Positions 1 to 6,219 are shown, counted from the first letter of the stretch. The stretch is 9,142 nt of DNA from Mucilaginibacter sp. (GCA_019235595.1 JAFAKI010000331.1:1-9142), one strand, 5' to 3'. Notes: a model not told the origin generated them from the letters alone. Made by a program: numbers and translations.

Positions 1-640
1 CGGCATCATGTTCCCAGTCGCCATCAAACCACCACAGATCAGGCTTAAATAACTGCCCTATCTCGGCAATCTGTCCTTGAAAGAAAGACCGGAATTTATT
101 CCATCGCTCATAATCATTCTCAACTTTATATCTTGAGCTGTCCTTTAAAAAACCTGTATAATCGGGATGCGACCAATCAAGTAAAGAAAAATACGCTCCG
201 CATTTTATATCCCTTTTTCGCAAAGCGTCAAAAAAGGGTTTGATCATGTCGCGCTTTGCCGGTGTGGCATTTACGATGCTTAAGTCATCCATTTTAGTAT
301 CATACATAGCTACGCCATCGTGGTGCTTGGTGGTAATTACGGCGTATCGTGCACCGCTTTCTTTAATCAGATTTGCCCAATCCTCAGGATTGTAATTTTT
401 AAGGGTGAAGCCGTTTAGCTGCTTCATATAATCTGAATAGCTTATTTTCTTATTATAAAAGCTCCACGACTCATCAATACCGTTGACGGCATAAATACCC
501 GAGTGAATAAAAATACCAAGCTTAGCATCGGCAAACCATTGCATTTTCTCTTTGATGGAAGCAGGATCAATTTTGGATTGGGCTTTTACTGCAGAAGATA
601 TAACAGCAAAAGCGGATAAAAGAAGAAGGCTTTTTTTCAT
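1..640 (-). CDS. Secreted alpha-L-fucosidase, GH29 (5' part; runs off the left edge)
   Basis: The first 213 codons are visible and the frame is open to the edge. A signal peptide (MKKS, a Leu/Ala-rich core, then VKA before QS at about residue 20) predicts export to the periplasm or surface. GH29 hallmarks follow in order: a WFADAKLGIFIHSG stretch at 35-48 (His46; most relatives have HWG), W59, a KHHDG motif at 105-109 (substrate-binding His106/107), and FKPDLWWFDGDWE near 198-210. By comparison with human FUCA1 (WSDGEWE), Asp206 is the predicted catalytic nucleophile. The family hydrolyses terminal alpha-L-fucose from glycans. GH29 enzymes usually have about 430-600 residues, so the acid/base region and C-terminal domain lie outside. 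The ATG chosen is the one that gives the signal peptide. The upstream gene on this strand is a toxin-like kinase 205 bp away, so the fucosidase probably has its own promoter. Confidence 0.9.
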   Translation of the reverse strand, partial: MKKSLLLLSAFAVISSAVKAQSKIDPASIKEKMQWFADAKLGIFIHSGIYAVNGIDESWSFYNKKISYSDYMKQLNGFTLKNYNPEDWANLIKESGARYAVITTKHHDGVAMYDTKMDDLSIVNATPAKRDMIKPFFDALRKRDIKCGAYFSLLDWSHPDYTGFLKDSSRYKVENDYERWNKFRSFFQGQIAEIGQLFKPDLWWFDGDWEHDA

Positions 641-643
641 CGC

Positions 644-651
644 CAAATCTA
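644..651 (-). promoter_or_regulatory. TAGATTTG box next to the fucosidase start (possible -7 element)
   Basis: On the minus strand TAGATTTG matches the Bacteroidota -7 consensus TAnnTTTG exactly and ends 3 nt before the fucosidase ATG. If used, transcription would begin at or near the start codon and the mRNA would be leaderless. No convincing -33 TTTG is seen at the expected distance, so chance occurrence in AT-rich DNA is a real alternative. Confidence 0.25.
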
Positions 652-678
652 TAAATTATTATGTTATGGGATCATATA

Positions 679-710
679 TTTAGCATCAAGAAAGCCCGGT
701 TGATGCTAAA
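679..710. promoter_or_regulatory. Perfect 11-bp inverted repeat, possible operator or hairpin
   Basis: TTTAGCATCAA (679-689) and TTGATGCTAAA (700-710) are exact reverse complements separated by 10 nt (GAAAGCCCGG). The half-site centres are 21 bp apart, two helical turns, which suits a dimeric regulator binding one face. The element lies 39 bp upstream of the fucosidase ATG. As RNA it would form an 11-bp stem. No U-tract follows on either strand, which argues against a standard terminator for the toxin-like gene. Confidence 0.5.
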
Positions 711-731
711 ATGCCGATAGATCCGTCGTTC

Positions 732-780
732 AGATTAGAAATCTATGGTTGCATTTCGGAAGAAAAAAACGCAAATGCGA
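732..780. other. Two adjacent small stem-loops in the fucosidase/toxin spacer
   Basis: AGATT-AGA-AATCT (732-744) forms a 5-bp stem. TTGCATTT (749-756) pairs with AAATGCGA (773-780), 8 bp with one G-T pair across a 16-nt loop. Together with the inverted repeat at 679-710, this makes three stem-loops within about 100 bp of sequence that does not look protein-coding. Its role is unknown; it could be an untranslated leader or an old repeat element. Confidence 0.3.
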
Positions 781-845
781 TGCCTTCACCCGGTAAAAAC
801 CAAATGAGTTTATTTGCTCGGCCTTACAGCAGAGGTGGTGGAAGG

Positions 846-1415
846 TTAGCTTTTCAATAAATCTGCAAAAAAAGGATGGCTGCGGTTTTTTTCATTTGAC
901 CAGCTTAATTTCCCATTTTCAAAGATTGCTACGCGTGAGCGTCTAACGTCTGAATTATCAAACAGGTAGGCTTTATCAAATAATCGTATATTTTTTAGAA
1001 GATTCAATCTACTTTTTTCATATCTCCGAACGATATCTTCTCTTTCCACGTGATGACCCAAATTGGTTCTCCGTTCTTCGACCCTTGTCACATTATCCAG
1101 GACAGACTCTAACGCAACATAATATAAAATTGTCTTGTAGCCTGCCGATTTTGCGGCTATGACTTCGTTAATCTCCGAGTTCCCCGAGAATGTGGTTTCG
1201 AAAGCGAAATCCAATTTTTTTTCAATTGCTTGTTTTCGTCTATCCAAAGCAATTCTTGCAGCCTTTACATGAAAACTGTAGTCGCCAAATTCTTTAAAGG
1301 CTATCTCATCAGGGTTAATAACCGCAGATTTAATTCTGCCGCTCTGAATTAAGTATGAAGTCAGTGTTGTTTTCCCGGAACCGTTCGGGCCACCAATAAC
1401 AACTAAAGTAGGCAT
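846..1415 (-). CDS. Zeta-toxin-like P-loop kinase (COG4185-type)
   Basis: A 189-residue cytoplasmic P-loop protein. A Walker A motif GGPNGSGKTT (8-17, Lys15/Thr16) follows strand 1. Asp36 in NPDE and the FAFETTFSG motif (70-78, Glu73) match the positions used in the Zeta/PezT fold for catalysis and substrate binding. An arginine-rich lid with GHHVEREDIVRRY lies near 119-131. Zeta toxins phosphorylate UDP-N-acetylglucosamine or related sugars. Short single-domain members like this one (often called predicted ABC-type ATPase) are mostly uncharacterised, so that activity is inference. The ATG directly follows the stop codon of the 82-codon gene (TAA then ATG, no gap), which implies translational coupling. 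The pairing with a small upstream partner suggests a toxin-antitoxin module. Confidence 0.85.
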   Translation of the reverse strand: MPTLVVIGGPNGSGKTTLTSYLIQSGRIKSAVINPDEIAFKEFGDYSFHVKAARIALDRRKQAIEKKLDFAFETTFSGNSEINEVIAAKSAGYKTILYYVALESVLDNVTRVEERRTNLGHHVEREDIVRRYEKSRLNLLKNIRLFDKAYLFDNSDVRRSRVAIFENGKLSWSNEKNRSHPFFADLLKS

Positions 1416-1664
1416 TTAGTCAAGTGGTTTGATGATTTCTTCCAGTAAGCGATAATCACTTGTCAATTCTTTTCGCACCAGGAATTTAGCCCCGTTCGGA
1501 TACTCCTTGACAAACAGATCGCCTTTTAAAGTTTCAGGATATTTCTCATTGCGGTAAAAGATAGGCACTCCAGCTTTAAGCATCTGTTCGGCTCCCCAAC
1601 CGGCGCCCTCATCTATAATACGTTGTGTCGGGTCCTCTTTATAAATATCCTCAAGCGTGATCAT
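1416..1664 (-). CDS. Small protein, candidate antitoxin or partner of the Zeta-like kinase
   Basis: Encodes 82 residues with no signal peptide or membrane segment. The visible pattern is an acidic N-terminal helix region (LEDIYKEDP), a Gly-rich AGWGAEQMLKAGVPIFYR stretch at about 21-38, then a beta-rich part reading LFVKEYPNGAKFLVR. Small proteins with a similar 'G-x-PI-x-Y ... V-x-E-x-P-x-G' look are, in my recollection, often found before COG4185 kinases in Bacteroidota; this was not searched. It differs from classical Epsilon/PezA antitoxins and shows no clear helix-turn-helix, so any inhibition would probably be direct rather than transcriptional. It starts 15 bp after the E1 dehydrogenase stop and abuts the kinase gene without a gap. 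Being first in the pair is the usual antitoxin position. The function is not established. Confidence 0.7.
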   Translation of the reverse strand: MITLEDIYKEDPTQRIIDEGAGWGAEQMLKAGVPIFYRNEKYPETLKGDLFVKEYPNGAKFLVRKELTSDYRLLEEIIKPLD

Positions 1665-1679
1665 AATACTAAGTTACAA

Positions 1680-3656
1680 TTAATACTTCAACAATTTCTC
1701 CATCATTTCCTCCAGCCGCTCTTTTGCCAGGAATTGGTCCTCTAATGCTTTGTTCATCGGAATAGCTGTATCTAAACTGGCGCAGCGCATAACAGGCGCA
1801 TCAAGGTACTTGAAGCAATGCTCAGCCAGGTGGGCAGCTATTTCTCCGCCGAAGCCGTTGGTCAAAGTATCTTCATGCAGGATCAATACCCGTCCTGTTT
1901 TTTTTACGCTGGCTTCAACAGCTTCCTTATCCCATGGTTGCAATGAGCGCAGGTCGACTATTTCTATCGATTCATTTGGATGAGCTTTTGCATAATCCAG
2001 CGCCCAATGAACGCCTAATCCGTAGGTAATAATGCTTGCCTGCCTACCTTCCTGAACTATTCTGGCTTTTCCAATTTCAATAGTGTATGGTTCATCGGCT
2101 ATTTCTTCGTTTATGCTGCGATATAAGTATTTATGCTCAAAGTAGATCACCGGATTAGGGTCTTCAATAGCCGCTAATAATAAACCTTTTGCATCCGACG
2201 GGAAAGCCGGGCAAACCACTTTCAACCCCGGTGTTTTGGTAAACCATGCCTCGTTGCTTTGCGAGTGAAATGGGCCTGCACCTGTCCCGGCGCCTGTAGG
2301 CATACGAATTACCACATCCACATTCTCGGCCCAGCGGTAATGGGTTTTGGCCAGGTTATTTACCACCTGGTTAAAGGCACAGGTTACAAAATCGGCAAAT
2401 TGCATTTCAACAACCGATTTATAGCCATTGATAGATAACCCCATAGCCGCTCCCACAATGCCGGATTCGCAAATAGGCGTATTGCGTACTCGTTCCCGGC
2501 CAAACTCTTCTACAAATCCTTGTGTGATCTTAAATGCCCCACCGTATTCCGCTATGTCCTGCCCCATTAACACCAGTTTATCAAACTTTTGCATCCCCTG
2601 GCGCAGACCATCGCTAATGGCGTCGATGTATCTTTTATTTGGTCTGTTGCCCGAAGGTTGAAAGGTTGAAAAGCTGTAAGGTTGGTACATGTCCTTCAAC
2701 TCCGTCTCAACATCAGGAATAATGTCAGGCTCGCTGAAAACCTTTTCAATTTCTATGTCAATCATGGTAGCAAATCCACTTCGGATCACTTGTATCGATT
2801 CCTGAGTCAGCGCTCCTTCATCAAATAAAAACTTTTCAAAACTGGTTAGCGGATCTCTCTCTTTCCATTCATCAAACAAATGCTGGGGCACATACTTAGT
2901 TCCCGAAGCTTCTTCGTGGCCACGCATTCGGAAGGTCATGCATTCCAGTAAAACTGGTCGGGGGTTTTGTCGGATGTTGGTCGCGATCTCATTAATGGTA
3001 TGATATACTTCCAGAATATTATTCCCGTCTATTGTTCGCCCTTCGATTCCATAACCAATTGCGCGATCACTCAATCGTTCGCATTTGTATTGTTCGTTAA
3101 CGGGCGTCGACAGCCCATAACCATTATTTTCGATCAGGAAAATCACCGGCAGGTTCCAAACTGAGGCCACATTCAATGCCTCGTGAAAATCTCCTTCGCT
3201 CGTTCCACCTTCACCAGTAAAAACCAAGGTAGCGCGATGTCTCTTGCTCAACACATCTGCCAAAGCTATACCATCGGCCAAAGCCATCTGCGGACCGAGA
3301 TGCGATATCATCCCGATGATCCTATACTCCTGTGTGCCAAAATGAAATGATCGGTCGCGGCCCTTAGTGAAGCCTGATGCTTTTCCCTGCCATTGCGCCA
3401 TCAAACGGGAAAGAGGAATATCCCTTGTCGTGAAAACGCCCAGGTTACGGTGCATGGGCAAAATATATTCATAAGGCTGCATAGCCAATGTGCTGCCCAC
3501 GGCAATGGCCTCCTGACCAATTCCCGAGAACCATTTGCCAATGCGGCCCTGTCTCAAAAGGATCAGCATTTTCTCTTCAATAAGCCTCGGCCACAATAAA
3601 GCTTTATAAAATGAGACTAATTTGTCATTATCGACGTTTTTACGATCAAAAACCAT
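1680..3656 (-). CDS. Fused E1 alpha-beta 2-oxoacid dehydrogenase (branched-chain/pyruvate type)
   Basis: A single 658-residue chain equivalent to separate E1 alpha and E1 beta subunits. The alpha part (about 1-330) has the thiamine-diphosphate signature as GEG..SEG...EALN at 148-162 followed by NN at 177-178, plus the RMRGHEEASGTKYVP loop. After a short linker, the beta part (about 345-658) has CESGIVG (Glu397, predicted to activate the cofactor), FHSQSNEAWF (His464) and a transketolase C-terminal domain. The enzyme decarboxylates a 2-oxoacid and transfers the acyl group to a lipoyl-E2. The fused form in Bacteroidota is usually annotated as 2-oxoisovalerate (branched-chain) dehydrogenase, but the exact substrate cannot be read here. 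No E2 or E3 gene is adjacent. The Mg-binding Asp of the usual GDG is Glu149. It is divergent from the DUF4198 gene, with 61 bp between starts. Confidence 0.92.
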   Translation of the reverse strand: MVFDRKNVDNDKLVSFYKALLWPRLIEEKMLILLRQGRIGKWFSGIGQEAIAVGSTLAMQPYEYILPMHRNLGVFTTRDIPLSRLMAQWQGKASGFTKGRDRSFHFGTQEYRIIGMISHLGPQMALADGIALADVLSKRHRATLVFTGEGGTSEGDFHEALNVASVWNLPVIFLIENNGYGLSTPVNEQYKCERLSDRAIGYGIEGRTIDGNNILEVYHTINEIATNIRQNPRPVLLECMTFRMRGHEEASGTKYVPQHLFDEWKERDPLTSFEKFLFDEGALTQESIQVIRSGFATMIDIEIEKVFSEPDIIPDVETELKDMYQPYSFSTFQPSGNRPNKRYIDAISDGLRQGMQKFDKLVLMGQDIAEYGGAFKITQGFVEEFGRERVRNTPICESGIVGAAMGLSINGYKSVVEMQFADFVTCAFNQVVNNLAKTHYRWAENVDVVIRMPTGAGTGAGPFHSQSNEAWFTKTPGLKVVCPAFPSDAKGLLLAAIEDPNPVIYFEHKYLYRSINEEIADEPYTIEIGKARIVQEGRQASIITYGLGVHWALDYAKAHPNESIEIVDLRSLQPWDKEAVEASVKKTGRVLILHEDTLTNGFGGEIAAHLAEHCFKYLDAPVMRCASLDTAIPMNKALEDQFLAKERLEEMMEKLLKY

Positions 3657-3670
3657 GCAGCTAAACTACT

Positions 3671-3693
3671 GAAGTTTTTAAAACTTTGTATGT
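3671..3693. repeat. Decayed copy of the palindromic element in a divergent promoter region
   Basis: GAAGTTTT-T-AAAACTT is an imperfect palindrome in the 61-bp gap between the E1 and DUF4198 start codons. Aligned by its centre to the perfect palindrome at 6117-6151, positions 3671-3693 match at 20 of 23 sites. It could be an operator serving both genes or a degenerated copy of a dispersed repeat. No clean TAnnTTTG promoter box is seen in this gap for either gene. Confidence 0.4.
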
Positions 3694-3717
3694 TTACACG
3701 ATTTCAATCTTCATTAT

Positions 3718-4575
3718 ATGAAACACATCTATTTTTTGCTTTTTTGCCTGTTTTCACTTCTAATAACCAAAGCTACCGCCCAGGATTTTGTCCTGCTGCC
3801 CGAGAATTTTGTTTTGCACAAAGGGGATAAACTTAACCTGCACTTGATCCGCGTCAATCAGTTTACCATGACCGACGAGTTGAAATACGAAACGTCAAAA
3901 ACAGCAAAATTTAATATCCAAAACGGCAAAAAGGAAATAAACTTACTGACGGTGGCAAAAGATAGCGCTTCGCCAATTATATCTATGCCGTTTGAGTCGG
4001 ATGGCCTTCATACCATTCACTTGGTCAGGAAATCGGTAACGGATGATATTGAGTCGGACGATTTTATCAAGATGCTGGAAGATGAAGGCTTTACGCAGTA
4101 TGCTGAGAAAGCAAAAAATGGCAGCAAAGACAGCTTTAGAGAGAAATATACCTGGTACCTGAAATCGCTTGTTGAGGTAGAAAAAAATAGCCCGAACGGA
4201 TTTGAGAAGCCATTGAATGATGAATTTGAAATTGTTCTAAAGGATAACCCCTACAAAGGCAACTATGGCGACGATGTTATTGCACAGGTTAGGCTGAGAG
4301 GCAAGCCGGCAGCCAACGTGGTGGTAACATTTTATATCAGAACCTTAGCCGGCACCAATATTTTTGCACAAAAACTATCTTCCGACAAAGAAGGTCAGAT
4401 CTATTTTAAACTGAGCAGAGAGGGCATCTATCTTTTACGAGCCCTGTACACCGAACCATCGAAAGATAAAGGCGCTGATTTTGAAACCTGGATGGCTACC
4501 TACACTTTCGGTTTTACCAGCAGCAACGAAATGCCCAATACTTACAAAGAGTTTGGATTCGGGAATAAGCATTGA
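3718..4575 (+). CDS. Secreted DUF4198-family protein
   Basis: A 285-residue protein with a signal peptide (MKHI, a Phe/Leu-rich core, then KATA before QDF at about 21-22), so exported to the periplasm. The N-terminal FVLLPENFVLHKGDKLNLHL is the typical opening beta-hairpin of DUF4198. A KYTWYLKSLV segment follows near the middle. The C-terminal half is a Ig-like beta-sandwich with 'G..YGDDVIAQVRLRGKPAANV' character and the family's closing GIYLLRALYTEP...FETWMATYTFGF. DUF4198 proteins are loosely tied to cobalt/nickel uptake in some genomes, but no transporter is next to this gene, so no substrate is proposed. The mature start lacks the metal-binding-like HDF seen in some relatives and begins QDF. 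It is the only plus-strand gene in the window and is convergent with the LutB-like gene. Confidence 0.8.
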   Translation: MKHIYFLLFCLFSLLITKATAQDFVLLPENFVLHKGDKLNLHLIRVNQFTMTDELKYETSKTAKFNIQNGKKEINLLTVAKDSASPIISMPFESDGLHTIHLVRKSVTDDIESDDFIKMLEDEGFTQYAEKAKNGSKDSFREKYTWYLKSLVEVEKNSPNGFEKPLNDEFEIVLKDNPYKGNYGDDVIAQVRLRGKPAANVVVTFYIRTLAGTNIFAQKLSSDKEGQIYFKLSREGIYLLRALYTEPSKDKGADFETWMATYTFGFTSSNEMPNTYKEFGFGNKH

Positions 4576-4578
4576 TTT

Positions 4579-4639
4579 AAGTCGGGAGTCTTAAGTTCTA
4601 AGTCGAAAGCCTGACTACTGACTTCAGACTTCTGACCTC
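4579..4639. repeat. 4+4 opposed heptamer array between convergent genes; likely bidirectional terminator
   Basis: Four direct heptamers AAGTCGG, GAGTCTT, AAGTTCT, AAGTCGA (4579-4606), a 5-nt spacer AAGCC, then four opposed heptamers TGACTAC, TGACTTC, AGACTTC, TGACCTC (4612-4639). The two halves are imperfect reverse complements and can fold into a long stem. It begins 3 nt after the DUF4198 stop and runs into the last codons of the LutB-like gene. Its position between convergent genes fits termination in both directions, though there is no long U-tract. Confidence 0.65.
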
Positions 4640-6015
4640 TCCCCATTCCGTTCCTGCCACATCTTACTGAACGATTTATCGGCAACTTTAGGCATTTCGC
4701 GCAGGTGTCCCCAGGTTTTCTTGAAGAAGAGGCTCATCAGTTTGTTTTTTGTTTTGCCACTAAAGAAGTCAGTCAATTTGCGGCTTAACATACCTTTTTG
4801 CCAGATGGCCCAGCCCCATTTTTCTTTTTTTGTAACGATTCCTTCTTTCACTGCATCACGGCGGTTAAGCAGTAGCATTTTGTGAATGTCTATCTTCACC
4901 GGGCATACTTCTGTGCACTTGCCACAGAGACTGGATGCATAGCTCAAGTGCTTAAAGTCTTCCATACCCTTCATGTGCGGGGTAATGATGGAGCCTATTG
5001 GGCCACTATATGTAGTTTCGTAAGTATGACCGCCAATATTCTTATATACTGGGCAGGCATTCAAACAAGCACCGCAACGGATGCAATATAAGCCCTGGCG
5101 CTGTTCTTTCTGAGCCAATAAATTCGTGCGACCATTATCCAGCAACACTACATACATTTCTTCGGGACCATCAGTTTCATTTGGCTGGCGTGGACCACTT
5201 AGAATGGTATTATATACCGTCATATTTTGACCCGTTCCATGCGTAGCCAGCATTGGCCAGAATACGTCAAGATCAGCTATTGAGGGAATAACCTTCTCAA
5301 TACCTATTACTGCGATGTGTATCTTAGGGAAACTTACGCTCAGACGCGCATTCCCTTCATTTTCACTGATGGCAATGCCGCCGGTATCTGCGATAATAAA
5401 ATTGGCTCCGGTGATACCCACATCAGCGCGGACATATTTTTCGCGTAGCAATTCGCGGGCTTTTGCCGTCAATTGCTCTGGGGTAGCGTCCATCGGCGTG
5501 CCGAAGCGTTCGTTGAATAGCCTGGCTATATCTTCTTTAGAAAGATGCATGGCCGGCGTAACGATATGATACGGCCGCTGACCCAGTAACTGTACGATAT
5601 ATTCGCCAAGATCGGTTTCGAGGGATTCAATATGATGGCTTTCGAGAAATTTGTTTAGTTGAATTTCTTCGGTTACCATCGACTTGGATTTTACAACGGT
5701 TTTTGCCGCCGCTTTTTGGATGATATTTAATATCTCGCGATTGGCTTCTTCTGCATCGTTCGCCCAGATCACTTTGCCACCACGTTTCAGGAAATTCAAC
5801 TCAAACTCTGGCAAATATTTATCCAGGTTTTCCATCACCTTCCACTTGATCACATGCCCCTTGCGCCTGGTATTTTCAAGGTTGATGAGCCGTGATAAAC
5901 CCCGGTTGACTGCCGCATCGTATTTACCAATATTATAATTGATAATACGGCGGTGATCCATATCAAACGCCTTATCCTCAGAGGCAACCAAAAACTCTTC
6001 CGCGATATGTCCCAT
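4624..6015 (-). CDS. lutB: LutB/LldF-family iron-sulfur protein (L-lactate oxidation)
   Basis: A 463-residue cytoplasmic protein. Residues about 60-300 form a LUD (DUF162) domain, including VGITGANFIIADTGG and the GTGQNMTVYNTILSGPR segment. Two [4Fe-4S] motifs follow: CIRCGACLNACP (Cys311, 314, 317, 321) and LCGKCTEVCP (Cys364, 367, 371), separated by the family-typical GGHTYETTYSGPIG region. LutA, LutB and LutC together oxidise L-lactate to pyruvate; LutB carries the clusters. Length and Cys spacing are normal for LutB. No lutA, lutC or lactate permease is adjacent here, so partners would have to be elsewhere. The N-terminus (FLVASEDKAFDMDHRR) fits relatives, which supports the chosen start. 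The last residues (ERSEV) and the stop codon are encoded inside the heptamer array. Confidence 0.9.
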   Translation of the reverse strand: MGHIAEEFLVASEDKAFDMDHRRIINYNIGKYDAAVNRGLSRLINLENTRRKGHVIKWKVMENLDKYLPEFELNFLKRGGKVIWANDAEEANREILNIIQKAAAKTVVKSKSMVTEEIQLNKFLESHHIESLETDLGEYIVQLLGQRPYHIVTPAMHLSKEDIARLFNERFGTPMDATPEQLTAKARELLREKYVRADVGITGANFIIADTGGIAISENEGNARLSVSFPKIHIAVIGIEKVIPSIADLDVFWPMLATHGTGQNMTVYNTILSGPRQPNETDGPEEMYVVLLDNGRTNLLAQKEQRQGLYCIRCGACLNACPVYKNIGGHTYETTYSGPIGSIITPHMKGMEDFKHLSYASSLCGKCTEVCPVKIDIHKMLLLNRRDAVKEGIVTKKEKWGWAIWQKGMLSRKLTDFFSGKTKNKLMSLFFKKTWGHLREMPKVADKSFSKMWQERNGERSEV

Positions 6016-6050
6016 GAGGCTAAGTTAATGATTTTTGATTAGAGAGGGAG

Positions 6051-6107
6051 TTGATTGGGTTGATTAAGTTGGATTAAGTGAGTGGTTTAATGAGAACCTA
6101 ATCAACC
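6051..6107. repeat. TTGATTRRG nonamer repeats upstream of lutB
   Basis: Direct units TTGATTGGG (6051), TTGATTAAG (6060) and TTGGATTAAG (6069) are followed by an opposed unit CCTAATCAA (6097-6105). GGTTGATTA (6058-6066) pairs perfectly with TAATCAACC (6099-6107). This lies 36 bp from the lutB ATG, within or near its promoter region, and mirrors similar nonamers on the other side of the central palindrome. Confidence 0.55.
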
Positions 6108-6116
6108 AGTTTTGAT

Positions 6117-6151
6117 AATACTTACGAAGTTTTGAAAACTTCGTAAGTATT
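6117..6151. repeat. Perfect 35-nt palindrome
   Basis: Arms of 17 nt (AATACTTACGAAGTTTT and its exact reverse complement) flank a single central G at 6134. Such a palindrome would form a long hairpin or cruciform or act as a symmetric protein site. I recall similar ACTTACGAAG-type palindromes scattered between genes in Sphingobacteriaceae and Flavobacteria, but have not checked. It lies between the peptidase stop and the lutB start. Confidence 0.75.
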
Positions 6152-6163
6152 CGAGCTTATTAA

Positions 6164-6219
6164 TTGATTGAGTTGAATTGTTAGTAAAACTTAATCGACT
6201 CAATCAACCACTTTACTAA
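6164..6219. terminator. Nonamer inverted repeat just after the peptidase stop; probable terminator
   Basis: TTGATTGAGTTGA (6164-6176) pairs with TCGACTCAATCAA (6195-6207), 13 bp with one G-T pair. A second, competing stem is possible between TTAGTAAA (6181-6188) and TTTACTAA (6212-6219), 8 perfect bp. The nonamer units match the TTGATTRRG pattern at 6051-6107, in direct and opposed order. The block directly touches the peptidase stop codon, which suits transcription termination or protection of the mRNA 3' end. Confidence 0.5.

Noticed and set aside
711..860. A 49-codon plus-strand reading frame starting at ATG 711
   Set aside because: Composition is not protein-like, it overlaps stem-loops and the 3' end of the kinase gene on the opposite strand, and it resembles no family I know. 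The sequence is better seen as non-coding.
846..1664. Toxin-like pair as part of an insertion sequence or prophage
   Set aside because: No transposase, integrase, terminal repeats or target-site duplication is seen around it.
3657..3717. Consensus TAnnTTTG promoters for the divergent pair
   Set aside because: Only near matches such as TATGTTTA are present, and no properly spaced -33 element is visible on either strand.
4579..4639. Repeat block considered as a CRISPR array
   Set aside because: Units are 7 nt and contiguous with no spacers, in two opposed halves, and no cas genes are nearby.
6164..6219. H-type pseudoknot formed by the two interleaved stems
   Set aside because: The connecting segment of 4 nt (6208-6211) is too short to span a 13-bp stem, so alternative hairpins are more likely.
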